Below are positions 1 through 6,804 of a DNA stretch of 64,000 nucleotides, piece by piece. Position 1 is the first letter of the stretch. Each line of letters starts with the position of its first letter. The notes beneath the pieces were generated by a model. It ran no database searches. It was given only the letters and a program-made list of their open reading frames with translations, and was not told where the DNA came from. Position numbers and translations under genes: made by a program. Source of the stretch: a virus; the IMG/VR virus record IMGVR_UViG_3300023202_000102, positions 66,700-130,699 of that record; one strand, 5' to 3'.

Positions 1-417
1 ACAGACAATGTCAATGATATGTACATTGACATTCAGTACCCGTCTGATTCTTTGGAAGAGTTTGAACCTCTTGATTTTAAGAACGCTAAAGCTTTGGCTG
101 ATACTAATAAAAAACTAAAGAACGAGATCAAAGAGCTTAAAAAGAAACTGAATAAATTTCCAGCTGTTGATAAGGCTGATAAAGCTATCGATGAGATGCT
201 GGGTTCTAAACCAGAGAGCCCATCAGAAGCTAGGAAGATAGATCTTCACAAGCTAAAGAACATTGTGAAGTCCACCGTTGAGCTGAGTGATGTGTTCGTA
301 TCTGAATCTAAAGAGGACCGCAAGCTAATCCTCAGAGAACTTGAGATTCTCTGTGAGAAACCAAACTCAACAATAGATGATTTGAAAGAAATAGCTCAGT
401 TGATAGTCAATGACTAA
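1..417 (+). CDS. Hypothetical coiled-coil protein, 5' end outside window
   Basis: The reading frame is open from the first base of the window to the TAA at 415-417. The first in-frame Met codon is at 19 but has no Shine-Dalgarno sequence before it, so the true start probably lies upstream and only the C-terminal ~138 residues are seen. A Lys/Glu-rich stretch near residues 30-50 counted from that Met looks like a coiled coil. No family is recognised. It converges on the sHSP gene. Confidence 0.6.
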   Translation, partial: TDNVNDMYIDIQYPSDSLEEFEPLDFKNAKALADTNKKLKNEIKELKKKLNKFPAVDKADKAIDEMLGSKPESPSEARKIDLHKLKNIVKSTVELSDVFVSESKEDRKLILRELEILCEKPNSTIDDLKEIAQLIVND

Positions 418-428
418 GAGATGAACCA

Positions 429-461
429 GAGGCCGTGCATCATGCAGATGAGCACGACCTC
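429..461. terminator. Hairpin between convergent genes, possible terminator
   Basis: Arms 429-438 and 452-461 form a 10-bp stem with one mismatch when read on plus. On the minus strand that position becomes a G-U pair, so the stem is fuller for the sHSP transcript. No clear U tract follows on either side. It sits between two converging genes, which is where a terminator is expected. Confidence 0.35.
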
Positions 462-469
462 ATTCAGTA

Positions 470-814
470 TTAACTCACCTCCACAAGAACCTTCTTAGGC
501 CCAGCCCGAGCTATCTTTATCTTTAGTAGGCCGTCGATAAGATCTGCAGATATCTCTTCTGGGTTTGCATCCCTTGGCAGAGTCCATGTACGAGAGACCT
601 TCTCTCGTAGACCCGTTCCGTTCTTTGCAGACACCCGAAGAGCAAGGTCAATGACCTCGATTTCTAGGTTTTCTTTGGTAAAACCAGGCAATTCAATGGT
701 AACATTGTAATTTGTATCGGTACTTTCTAGTAAGTAATCCCTGTGTGTTACAGGGTGTGTTAGAAAATGATCAAAAAAATCATCAAAAAAGTCTGTTTTT
801 GCTAGAGAATTCAT
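470..814 (-). CDS. Small heat-shock protein (Hsp20/alpha-crystallin)
   Basis: A 114-residue protein with an alpha-crystallin domain from about residue 30 to the end. It includes the conserved IELPGFTKENLEIEV strand pair and the later DGLLKIKI strand. The family forms ATP-independent oligomers that hold unfolding proteins; the short C-terminal tail here lacks an obvious IXI motif. The start at 814 is supported by an excellent SD (AAGGAGG on the minus strand). It is one of only two minus-strand genes and has its own promoter-like upstream region. sHSPs are known in cyanophages and other large myoviruses. It joins DnaJ and trigger factor elsewhere in the window as a chaperone. Confidence 0.9.
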   Translation of the reverse strand: MNSLAKTDFFDDFFDHFLTHPVTHRDYLLESTDTNYNVTIELPGFTKENLEIEVIDLALRVSAKNGTGLREKVSRTWTLPRDANPEEISADLIDGLLKIKIARAGPKKVLVEVS

Positions 815-847
815 ATTTCCTCCTTGGGCTTTCTGCCCGTTGAATGA

Positions 848-876
848 TAAGTTAAGTACACAAAAAGCTGTGTCAA
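848..876 (-). promoter_or_regulatory. Sigma70-like promoter candidate for the sHSP gene
   Basis: On the minus strand a perfect TTGACA (871-876) is followed 17 bases later by AACTTA(T) (848-853), a poor -10 match. The spacer holds a short inverted repeat, ACACA-N6-TGTGT, that could bind a regulator. It lies upstream of the minus-strand sHSP gene, in the intergenic space divergent from the gene at 895. Confidence 0.4.
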
Positions 877-894
877 TTAAAAAAAGGTAAAAAA

Positions 895-1224
895 ATGATT
901 GAAGGTTTACATTTTGATATTCAGTCTACTGAGCTGTCTGAAATTCTTCAGACCAGGATTGATCAGGCCACTAAAAAAGCAGACTTGTACGATGAACAGG
1001 CAAAGAAACAGGCCGAACTGACTAAGGAAATGGGTAAAGAGATTGAGGACATGCCTAAGATGAGCAGCGATCAGTCAAGCAATCTTGATAAAAAAGCTCA
1101 TGAGTATAGGCAGAAGGCCAAAGAGTATAAGTTTTTGAAAGAACACCTTATCAAGGATGAGGTGTATCGCCTTACAAGGCAAGAACTTAACTTCTTGGGA
1201 ATCACAAAGGATAGGTATTATTAA
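895..1224 (+). CDS. Hypothetical coiled-coil protein
   Basis: A 109-residue charged protein rich in Lys, Glu and Gln, with a long predicted helix (about residues 15-85) and no membrane segment. The gene is preceded by AAAAAAAGG and A-rich sequence. No family is recognised and no catalytic motif is visible. Confidence 0.65.
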   Translation: MIEGLHFDIQSTELSEILQTRIDQATKKADLYDEQAKKQAELTKEMGKEIEDMPKMSSDQSSNLDKKAHEYRQKAKEYKFLKEHLIKDEVYRLTRQELNFLGITKDRYY

Positions 1225-1257
1225 TAGCAACACTAAGGTTATTCACAGCCAAGAGTT

Positions 1258-1623
1258 ATGAGAGCAGATAACAAGAACAAACCCACTGGTACTCCTTGGA
1301 CACAAGATAGTGTGCGAGAGTTTATCACTGCGATTAGGCCTGAGCTGAACGCAGCTGGATTTGATCTTGCTCTGACCGGCTCTATGCTTTACCAGAAGGA
1401 AGAAGCCGGCGATCTGGATATCGTTATCTACCCAATGAATGGTTCTACATTCAATCGAGAGAAGCTGTATCTAGTATTGGATAGCCATTCAGAGCAGGAA
1501 TTTTCTCCAGGACAGCTGAAAAGAATCTGGGAGAAACGTCATCCCAAACCTATCGATTCAAAGACGGCTGAGAAGCGCAAGCTTCCTGATGGAAGATTGT
1601 TTGATGTGTTTCATCTGACTTGA
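1258..1623 (+). CDS. Minimal nucleotidyltransferase-like protein
   Basis: A 121-residue protein with the Pol-beta nucleotidyltransferase signature: Gly41-Ser42 followed by a DLDIVIYP strand, with Asp52 and Asp54 as the likely metal-binding pair. Such domains transfer nucleotides to nucleic acids, proteins or small molecules. The short length and missing partner domain resemble free-standing minimal NTases of the MNT type, but no HEPN-like partner gene is adjacent, so a toxin-antitoxin role is not supported. The substrate is unknown. The start follows an AAGAG SD-like sequence. Confidence 0.6.
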   Translation: MRADNKNKPTGTPWTQDSVREFITAIRPELNAAGFDLALTGSMLYQKEEAGDLDIVIYPMNGSTFNREKLYLVLDSHSEQEFSPGQLKRIWEKRHPKPIDSKTAEKRKLPDGRLFDVFHLT

Positions 1624-1630
1624 TGTTACC

Positions 1631-1807
1631 ATGAAGAATGTAAAAATAGTTCCATACAAAAGTGGGTACGCTATCAAGACAAGGACCATACTGATATTTG
1701 TATGGGCGTATGCCAGATGGCAACCTGATCATGGCCCTGACGGTGACATATTAGAGTTTGATACCGAGGAAGATGCAAAGGAATGGATTGATAAGTATGG
1801 TGTTTAA
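1631..1807 (+). CDS. Hypothetical 58-residue protein
   Basis: A short open frame from ATG 1631 to TAA 1805-1807 (58 residues), starting 8 bases after the previous stop. A hydrophobic run near residues 19-28 is followed by an acidic C-terminal helix (EEDAKEW). The stop overlaps the stop of the convergent helicase gene within a shared TTAA. No family is recognised. Confidence 0.55.
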   Translation: MKNVKIVPYKSGYAIKTRTILIFVWAYARWQPDHGPDGDILEFDTEEDAKEWIDKYGV

Positions 1808-4215
1808 AGCATCAACACTAGCTTATCAGAGCTTCTCGTGATCGCTGTATAAAGCCAGCGGCGGTAGTTCTCTTCAGATACAGGCGCAGGTCTTTCATTG
1901 AACAGAATCACATTGTTCATCTGGGTGCCTTGAGAATTCCATGCTGAGAATCCATTTTGAATAAAACGAGATCCGTTTGGAACAGTTATACAGTATGTAT
2001 ACTCTTCATTTGTGTGTTCAATTTTTTCTATTTTGGTATGGTGAAAAGATAATAATTCATCTTCGGTGTTTAATCGTGTTCTAGATATGTGGCCAGCAAA
2101 TTTTGCATTTCTTCTAGTAGACGAATCACTGATCAGTGATGCGTCTTTTTTAGATATAGGAACTCTATACCTTGAAGATTCTGATAGATTTGATAGCCTA
2201 TCGTTCTTAAAAGATGAAATGAATCCAATTTTTTCTTTAAATACTTTACAGAAAGATGAGTAGATAAAAATTCTGTGATGGCCTTTCTTGTCTTTGTAGT
2301 AAGTTGATACAATTCCAAGGCCAAGGAGCATAACTCTAACCTTATCTATTATTGATTTACTTGAAGAGGAAAATTCTATATGGTCTGCCTTACCTTTTTT
2401 TATATTGACAGATCCGTCTTCAAACAATCCCTTAAGAAATTTCGCTCTAATTCTATTTCCGGATTTTATAATTATGTTTGGTATATCTTTTTTATTTGGA
2501 GACAATCCGTCAATTGATAGTAGCCATTTTTTAAGGTGTGTTGAATTAAATTCAGAAACGTACCCTCCAAGAGTAAAATATTCCTTTACCTCTATGTTGA
2601 ATAAGTTTTTGCAAAGTGTTGAAAAACGATCTCTTACATTTTCATGGCGCTTCAAAAACCTGAACCCTTTGTTATAAATACAACCGTCTCCAACCATAAG
2701 TCCAAGAAATTCCGCAAAGTCATCGTTCATAATTTTTGGTATTTCATATCTTTTAGCACGGATATCGGTTTCAACATCTTTTGGTAGGTCTATATTTTTA
2801 TTGCAAATAGGTGGTTGTAAACTTAATCTAACAAAATCTCCTATTTTAACGTCAGATAATTCAATGCGTTCGTATTTTTCAGAGCTTGAATTCCAAACAT
2901 CTATCCCATGATCTTTCGTTGCCGTTAGCGAATAATTATCTTTTGTAGTTATTTTTATTAGAATTTCTTTTTCTTTTTTGAATTTGTTTTTGTATAACTG
3001 ACTACCTATTGGTGTAAGTATATTTCCATTATCATTGATGTCAGATATTTTTTGTAGGCCATTTTCAGTTTCCACTAATGTATCTGGATGAACACATTTG
3101 TGTACCGTCATAGCGTATCCGTAATCAAATAGAAGACCGGCCTGTTTCCATGTTTTGATTTTCATTCCAAAGTTCTCAAGCTCTGAGAAAGATGAGAATG
3201 TTTTAGGATGGCCAAATTGATACTTCAACATGTTAGGAACTTCTGTTTCAAACTTCTCATAGGGAAAGTCAATCTCAGATTCCCAGAAATGATCTTCCCA
3301 CTCATCAACACCAGTCTTTAGATACCCACGAAACCCATTGTAAAGAGGTTGCTTTCTTTGGATAGAATTCCTCAAACATATTACGATGTCATTTGAAAGA
3401 GGGATGTTAGCATAAGAACCAAAGATCATAGACCTAATTAATCTGTTCATGCGTGAGCGAGTAGCATTCTTATAACATAATAAGGCTGTCTCTAATGTCT
3501 TCTTTGGATCTTGAGATTCTTTGAACACACCTTTCAGATAGTCAATACTATGAGATTGTTTAACAATACTCACATGTGAATTGTCTTGGTAACTCTTTGG
3601 TACCTTGCCATTTTCACGAACTATCATAGACAGATTAATGATTGGATTGTCTGCGGCCTGCCTGTGAATCCTCTCCAACTTGATGTGAGGATTCTCCATG
3701 AGAGAAAACCTACCTTCAATAGGTGGAAGCTGGCCATGATCTCCAACGGCTAGTATCTGAACTCCATATCTAGCCAGGTCTTTGAATATACTTTCAGACA
3801 CCATAGATGCCTCATCTAAGACAATCACATCATATGGTAATGCATCTCTCCTTATCCATGAGATAACTTCACCATCATCGTTCTCAACTGGTTGATAAAT
3901 GAGACCATGTATTGTTCCACAGTAATGTCCATCATCTGATTTGTTTTCTCTGACATTCACACCGTGGTCTATAAGCTTTCGTCCGAGAATAGACGCAGCT
4001 CGCCCAGACAAAGCGCAGAAGGCAAAACGAATAGCTTTGCCAAAGTCCTTTGCAAGCGCTGATACGAGTGTTGTTTTGCCCGTCCCGGCGAACCCTCCCA
4101 TGCTGAGCAGCAAAGGATCTTTTTGACTGTCATGTACAATACCACCCTCTGCCATCCAACGAGCAATTGTGTTGTACGCTTTCTCTTGATCTTCTGAAAA
4201 CACTATTTCTGACAT
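1804..4215 (-). CDS. RecD/Dda-like SF1 helicase interrupted by an intein
   Basis: An 803-residue precursor. The extein is about 416 residues. It carries a Walker A motif (GGFAGTGKTTL, residues 40-50), Walker B (VLDEAS, ~132-137), the VGDHGQLPP motif (~157-165) and ERIHRQ, all typical of RecD2/Dda-type 5'-3' DNA helicases. The last helicase block, TVHK-SQGTQ, is interrupted between Lys373 and Ser761 by a 387-residue intein. Splicing is needed to rebuild the motif. Likely roles are replication restart and recombination. SD AGGAA precedes the start at 4215. It is transcribed against its neighbours. Confidence 0.92.
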   Translation of the reverse strand: MSEIVFSEDQEKAYNTIARWMAEGGIVHDSQKDPLLLSMGGFAGTGKTTLVSALAKDFGKAIRFAFCALSGRAASILGRKLIDHGVNVRENKSDDGHYCGTIHGLIYQPVENDDGEVISWIRRDALPYDVIVLDEASMVSESIFKDLARYGVQILAVGDHGQLPPIEGRFSLMENPHIKLERIHRQAADNPIINLSMIVRENGKVPKSYQDNSHVSIVKQSHSIDYLKGVFKESQDPKKTLETALLCYKNATRSRMNRLIRSMIFGSYANIPLSNDIVICLRNSIQRKQPLYNGFRGYLKTGVDEWEDHFWESEIDFPYEKFETEVPNMLKYQFGHPKTFSSFSELENFGMKIKTWKQAGLLFDYGYAMTVHKCVHPDTLVETENGLQKISDINDNGNILTPIGSQLYKNKFKKEKEILIKITTKDNYSLTATKDHGIDVWNSSSEKYERIELSDVKIGDFVRLSLQPPICNKNIDLPKDVETDIRAKRYEIPKIMNDDFAEFLGLMVGDGCIYNKGFRFLKRHENVRDRFSTLCKNLFNIEVKEYFTLGGYVSEFNSTHLKKWLLSIDGLSPNKKDIPNIIIKSGNRIRAKFLKGLFEDGSVNIKKGKADHIEFSSSSKSIIDKVRVMLLGLGIVSTYYKDKKGHHRIFIYSSFCKVFKEKIGFISSFKNDRLSNLSESSRYRVPISKKDASLISDSSTRRNAKFAGHISRTRLNTEDELLSFHHTKIEKIEHTNEEYTYCITVPNGSRFIQNGFSAWNSQGTQMNNVILFNERPAPVSEENYRRWLYTAITRSSDKLVLML
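1936..3096 (-). mobile_element. Intein in the RecD-like helicase, with LAGLIDADG endonuclease
   Basis: Residues 374-760 of the helicase precursor. The N-terminal block is CVHPDTLVET with Cys1; block B is TATKDHG. Two LAGLIDADG-type motifs (FLGLMVGDG and LKGLFEDGS) mark a homing endonuclease domain that looks intact. The C-terminal block ends NGFSAWN followed by Ser. The usual penultimate His is Trp here, an unusual change at the residue that normally assists Asn cyclisation. The insertion point lies inside the conserved HKSQG helicase motif, a typical choice for inteins. Confidence 0.92.
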
Positions 4216-4264
4216 GAACTTATTCCTGGTCGATTAGCTTTCCTCGTCTGGGAACCATATATCT

Positions 4265-5191
4265 ATGCGAAAAACACTTTCGATATTACTACTGTCTTTG
4301 ATTGGTTGTGATCCAAAGGAGCCGGAACCAAGAATTATTGAGATTCCAGATGTTCATGTTGAATCAAAGATAGACAAAGAACCTAAAGAGGTCAAAGAAA
4401 CTCTGCTGGACAGGTCTGTTCTTATCAAGAAGTATGGAGAAGTTCTCGATGCTTTCGTTGAAGAACAGCTCATGTTTGATGAGCCAATTCGCAACACTGA
4501 AGTTGGCCAAGAGGATGGAGTTTTGCGTGGTAAGTGGGCTAGTGCCTGGCGGCGTGGAGCTTGGCGCTATTCGTATCGAGGGATATGGTACTACACAAGG
4601 ACACAGGATTTCAAGCCCGCCCCTCCTCAGGTTTGTGCAGACTTCGTTATTGATACGCTTGATCGTACTGGTGGAAACTGGTGGTACAAGGATGGAACTA
4701 AACATGTTTGGAAAGGTTATCGTACTGACAACAACTCCTTTTCGGACTTTGTAAAGTCACATGATTGCGGAGTTGGTAAGGATGATGAACCGGTAGCCTG
4801 TTACCACAGAAGGGTAACGGATTTAATTTCAGTGCTTTTACAGCACCCAAAGTATTTTGAAGTCTTGTATGATAAGAAAGAGTTGGGAGCCAGAGTAGGT
4901 TCGAATATTCAGCGTTATAGTACGTTCAAGGAACTGGATGTACAGATGGGAGACATTGTATTCATTTATGGTGAGCTTCCAGGCAGGGGAAATCATTGGC
5001 ACTCCTTTGTTATCTATGGCTTTGATGAGGAGCGAGATGACTGGGAGCTTGTTGGTAATTCAGCTATCATTGCTAAGCGCTGGCTTACAACAGAAGGAAG
5101 AAGAACGCCACGCCGAAAGGTGTGGTATGTTTTCCGGCCAACAGATGAGCTACTCCACCGCATCCAAGAGAACCAACCTCTAGGAGAATGA
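4265..5191 (+). CDS. Lipoprotein with NlpC/P60-like cysteine peptidase domain
   Basis: A 308-residue protein. It begins with a signal peptide and lipobox (SLIGC, Cys15) followed by Asp16, a residue that in enterobacteria keeps lipoproteins in the inner membrane. The C-terminal half has the order Cys124 (PQVCADF), His244/His246 (GNHWHSF) and Asn265 (LVGNS), with a GDIVFIYG strand between, which fits an NlpC/P60 or CHAP-type papain-like fold. A role in cell-wall cleavage or in blocking superinfection at the membrane is inference. The ubiquitin-like gene follows after 1 base, suggesting co-translation. No strong SD is seen before the start. Confidence 0.6.
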   Translation: MRKTLSILLLSLIGCDPKEPEPRIIEIPDVHVESKIDKEPKEVKETLLDRSVLIKKYGEVLDAFVEEQLMFDEPIRNTEVGQEDGVLRGKWASAWRRGAWRYSYRGIWYYTRTQDFKPAPPQVCADFVIDTLDRTGGNWWYKDGTKHVWKGYRTDNNSFSDFVKSHDCGVGKDDEPVACYHRRVTDLISVLLQHPKYFEVLYDKKELGARVGSNIQRYSTFKELDVQMGDIVFIYGELPGRGNHWHSFVIYGFDEERDDWELVGNSAIIAKRWLTTEGRRTPRRKVWYVFRPTDELLHRIQENQPLGE

Positions 5192-5192
5192 T

Positions 5193-5453
5193 ATGGTCAA
5201 AGTATTTTTACCAACAAACTTTAGGTCTTATGTAGATGGTAAAGAGTTTGTTGAGGTAAACGCTACAACAGTTAGGGAAGTTGTTGAAGAGTTAGATACC
5301 TACGGTATAAAGAAAAGGATTATAGGTAACGAAGGAATTTTGCGCTTCATAAATATCTACATTGACGATGAGGATGTAAGATTTCTTGAGGGTCTAGACA
5401 CTGAAGTCGAAGACAAAGATGTAGTTATCATGGCTGCAATTTCTGGAGGATGA
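5193..5453 (+). CDS. MoaD/ThiS-like ubiquitin-fold protein with C-terminal Gly-Gly
   Basis: An 86-residue protein with beta-grasp pattern: N-terminal strands, a central helix (TTVREVVEEL), the INIYIDDEDVRFLEGLDT strand region and a final VVIMAAISGG. The exposed Gly-Gly end is the hallmark of MoaD, ThiS and CysO sulfur carriers, which are adenylated or thiocarboxylated by E1-like enzymes, and of bacterial ubiquitin-like modifiers. No E1-like or JAB protease gene is visible in the window, so a host E1 (MoeB/ThiF) would be needed. SD AGGAG precedes the start. It sits between a peptidase-like lipoprotein and a phosphatase. Confidence 0.75.
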   Translation: MVKVFLPTNFRSYVDGKEFVEVNATTVREVVEELDTYGIKKRIIGNEGILRFINIYIDDEDVRFLEGLDTEVEDKDVVIMAAISGG

Positions 5454-5456
5454 TCT

Positions 5457-6254
5457 ATGTCTATGTGGAGACCCACGGAGCCTGGGTGTCTGTACGTTAT
5501 ACCAGATATACATGGTATGTACGATCAGCTTCAGCTTATCCTTAACAGAATATTACCTCTGAGAAATACAGGAGGTGTAAGAGATCATTTAATCTTTCTT
5601 GGTGACTATGTTGATAGGAACGTGGACTCACATAAAGTGATTGATCTTGTGATGGAGGTCAAGGAAAACCAACCCTCCCAGGTTACTTGTCTCAATGGTA
5701 ATCATGAGATGCTATTCTTAACAGGCATCTCTCCAACATCAAATGCTACAGAGTATTTAATGTGGATGAGGAATGGTGGAGAGCAAACCTTGCGTGGATA
5801 CTTAGATCGAGCTGGATCAAATATTGAGAATGTTTATCTACTTGATCGTAAAAGAATTCATTCATTAATTCCAAAAGAACATGTTCGTTTCATAACCTTT
5901 CTTGAAAGTTATTATGAAACAGATGATTATATCTTTGTTCATGGTGGGTGCGATCCTTTGGTTCCACTACAACAGCAAGATAGGAAGGTTCTTGCATGGG
6001 ACAGATCTATGTACTATGCGATGTGGTCAATGGCAGAGAACAAAGCGCTATGCCCATGGATGAAGACAGTTGTAACAGGACATAACACAGAGAAAACTGG
6101 TGAAACATTTTATCATGACAAGTACATGATGATAGATAGCTCTGGTGTTGAAAAGCTGAATATCTTTGAGATGCATTCAAGGAAAGGTTTCTCTGCAAGG
6201 AAGGGTAAGAAAAGACTTGTAAAGGAAAAGTTGGATGTCTGGCGAGCGCACTAA
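5457..6254 (+). CDS. Serine/threonine protein phosphatase (metallophosphatase)
   Basis: 265 residues with the complete PPP-type metal site: PDIHG (16-20), GDYVDR (49-54), GNHE (81-84), HGG (162-164) and GHN (208-210). This is the lambda-phosphatase type of fold, which removes phosphate from proteins and sometimes from diadenosine polyphosphates or RNA 5' ends. It starts 3 bases after the ubiquitin-like gene with a GGAGG SD. Its last 20 bases overlap the next gene. The target is unknown. Confidence 0.9.
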   Translation: MSMWRPTEPGCLYVIPDIHGMYDQLQLILNRILPLRNTGGVRDHLIFLGDYVDRNVDSHKVIDLVMEVKENQPSQVTCLNGNHEMLFLTGISPTSNATEYLMWMRNGGEQTLRGYLDRAGSNIENVYLLDRKRIHSLIPKEHVRFITFLESYYETDDYIFVHGGCDPLVPLQQQDRKVLAWDRSMYYAMWSMAENKALCPWMKTVVTGHNTEKTGETFYHDKYMMIDSSGVEKLNIFEMHSRKGFSARKGKKRLVKEKLDVWRAH

Positions 6255-6597
6255 AAGAAATTCAGAGATAACAATAAATGTTAACCTAACTCCTGATCAG
6301 ATACATTCAGCACTGATGGAATATTGTCACAACAGAGAACTACTTCCCGAGGAAGGAAGTTGGGTTGGAAGTTCTTGTAAGTTCGAAGTTACAGACAGTG
6401 TCAAGGCAGCATACCTTACCTTTGTAATAAGAGAACGGACAGTCCCTGATGATCATGAACACCCTACAGTTCTAAACAATGAGATACCCGAAGAGGAAGA
6501 GCCAATTCCACTGTGCAATCTTTGCTCTGGTAGGGGTTTTCTCTATGCCGGAGGGGATGTAACTGTTGATTGTCCAGCATGTAGGGAGTTTAGGTAA
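6235..6597 (+). CDS. Hypothetical protein with C-terminal CxxC zinc pair
   Basis: 120 residues; the start overlaps the phosphatase gene by 20 bases. The C-terminal part has CNLCSGRG and CPAC, two CxxC knuckles in the style of a DnaJ zinc module, likely one zinc site. The N-terminal part has a TINVNLTPDQIHSALMEY strand-helix unit. Function is unknown. Confidence 0.65.
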   Translation: MSGERTKRNSEITINVNLTPDQIHSALMEYCHNRELLPEEGSWVGSSCKFEVTDSVKAAYLTFVIRERTVPDDHEHPTVLNNEIPEEEEPIPLCNLCSGRGFLYAGGDVTVDCPACREFR

Positions 6598-6618
6598 CCA
6601 ATAACCCAACATCCATGT

Positions 6619-6804
6619 ATGTTCCACAAGTTCGCTTCCAATATTCTACAAGATATCGCAGATGAATGCATGCTGAAATCTTTTGCCTGTAAAGATGACG
6701 TACAGGCAGAGCTGTATCGAAGTGTTTCCTCACGCCTTGATTGGGTTGTATCCAAGTTAGCGGTCGAGGAAGGGTCCGAGGCTGACCAACAAGAGTATGA
6801 GTAA
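6619..6804 (+). CDS. Hypothetical 61-residue protein
   Basis: A small acidic, helical protein whose end overlaps topA by 8 bases. There is no SD before ATG 6619; instead the start sits in an AACAT-N6-ATGTT inverted repeat (arms at about 6609-6613 and 6618-6622), so the start is uncertain. No family is recognised. Confidence 0.5.
   Translation: MFHKFASNILQDIADECMLKSFACKDDVQAELYRSVSSRLDWVVSKLAVEEGSEADQQEYE

Noticed and set aside
1258-1807. MNT/HEPN toxin-antitoxin pair
   Set aside because: The downstream 58-residue protein lacks the HEPN RxxxxH motif and is far too short.
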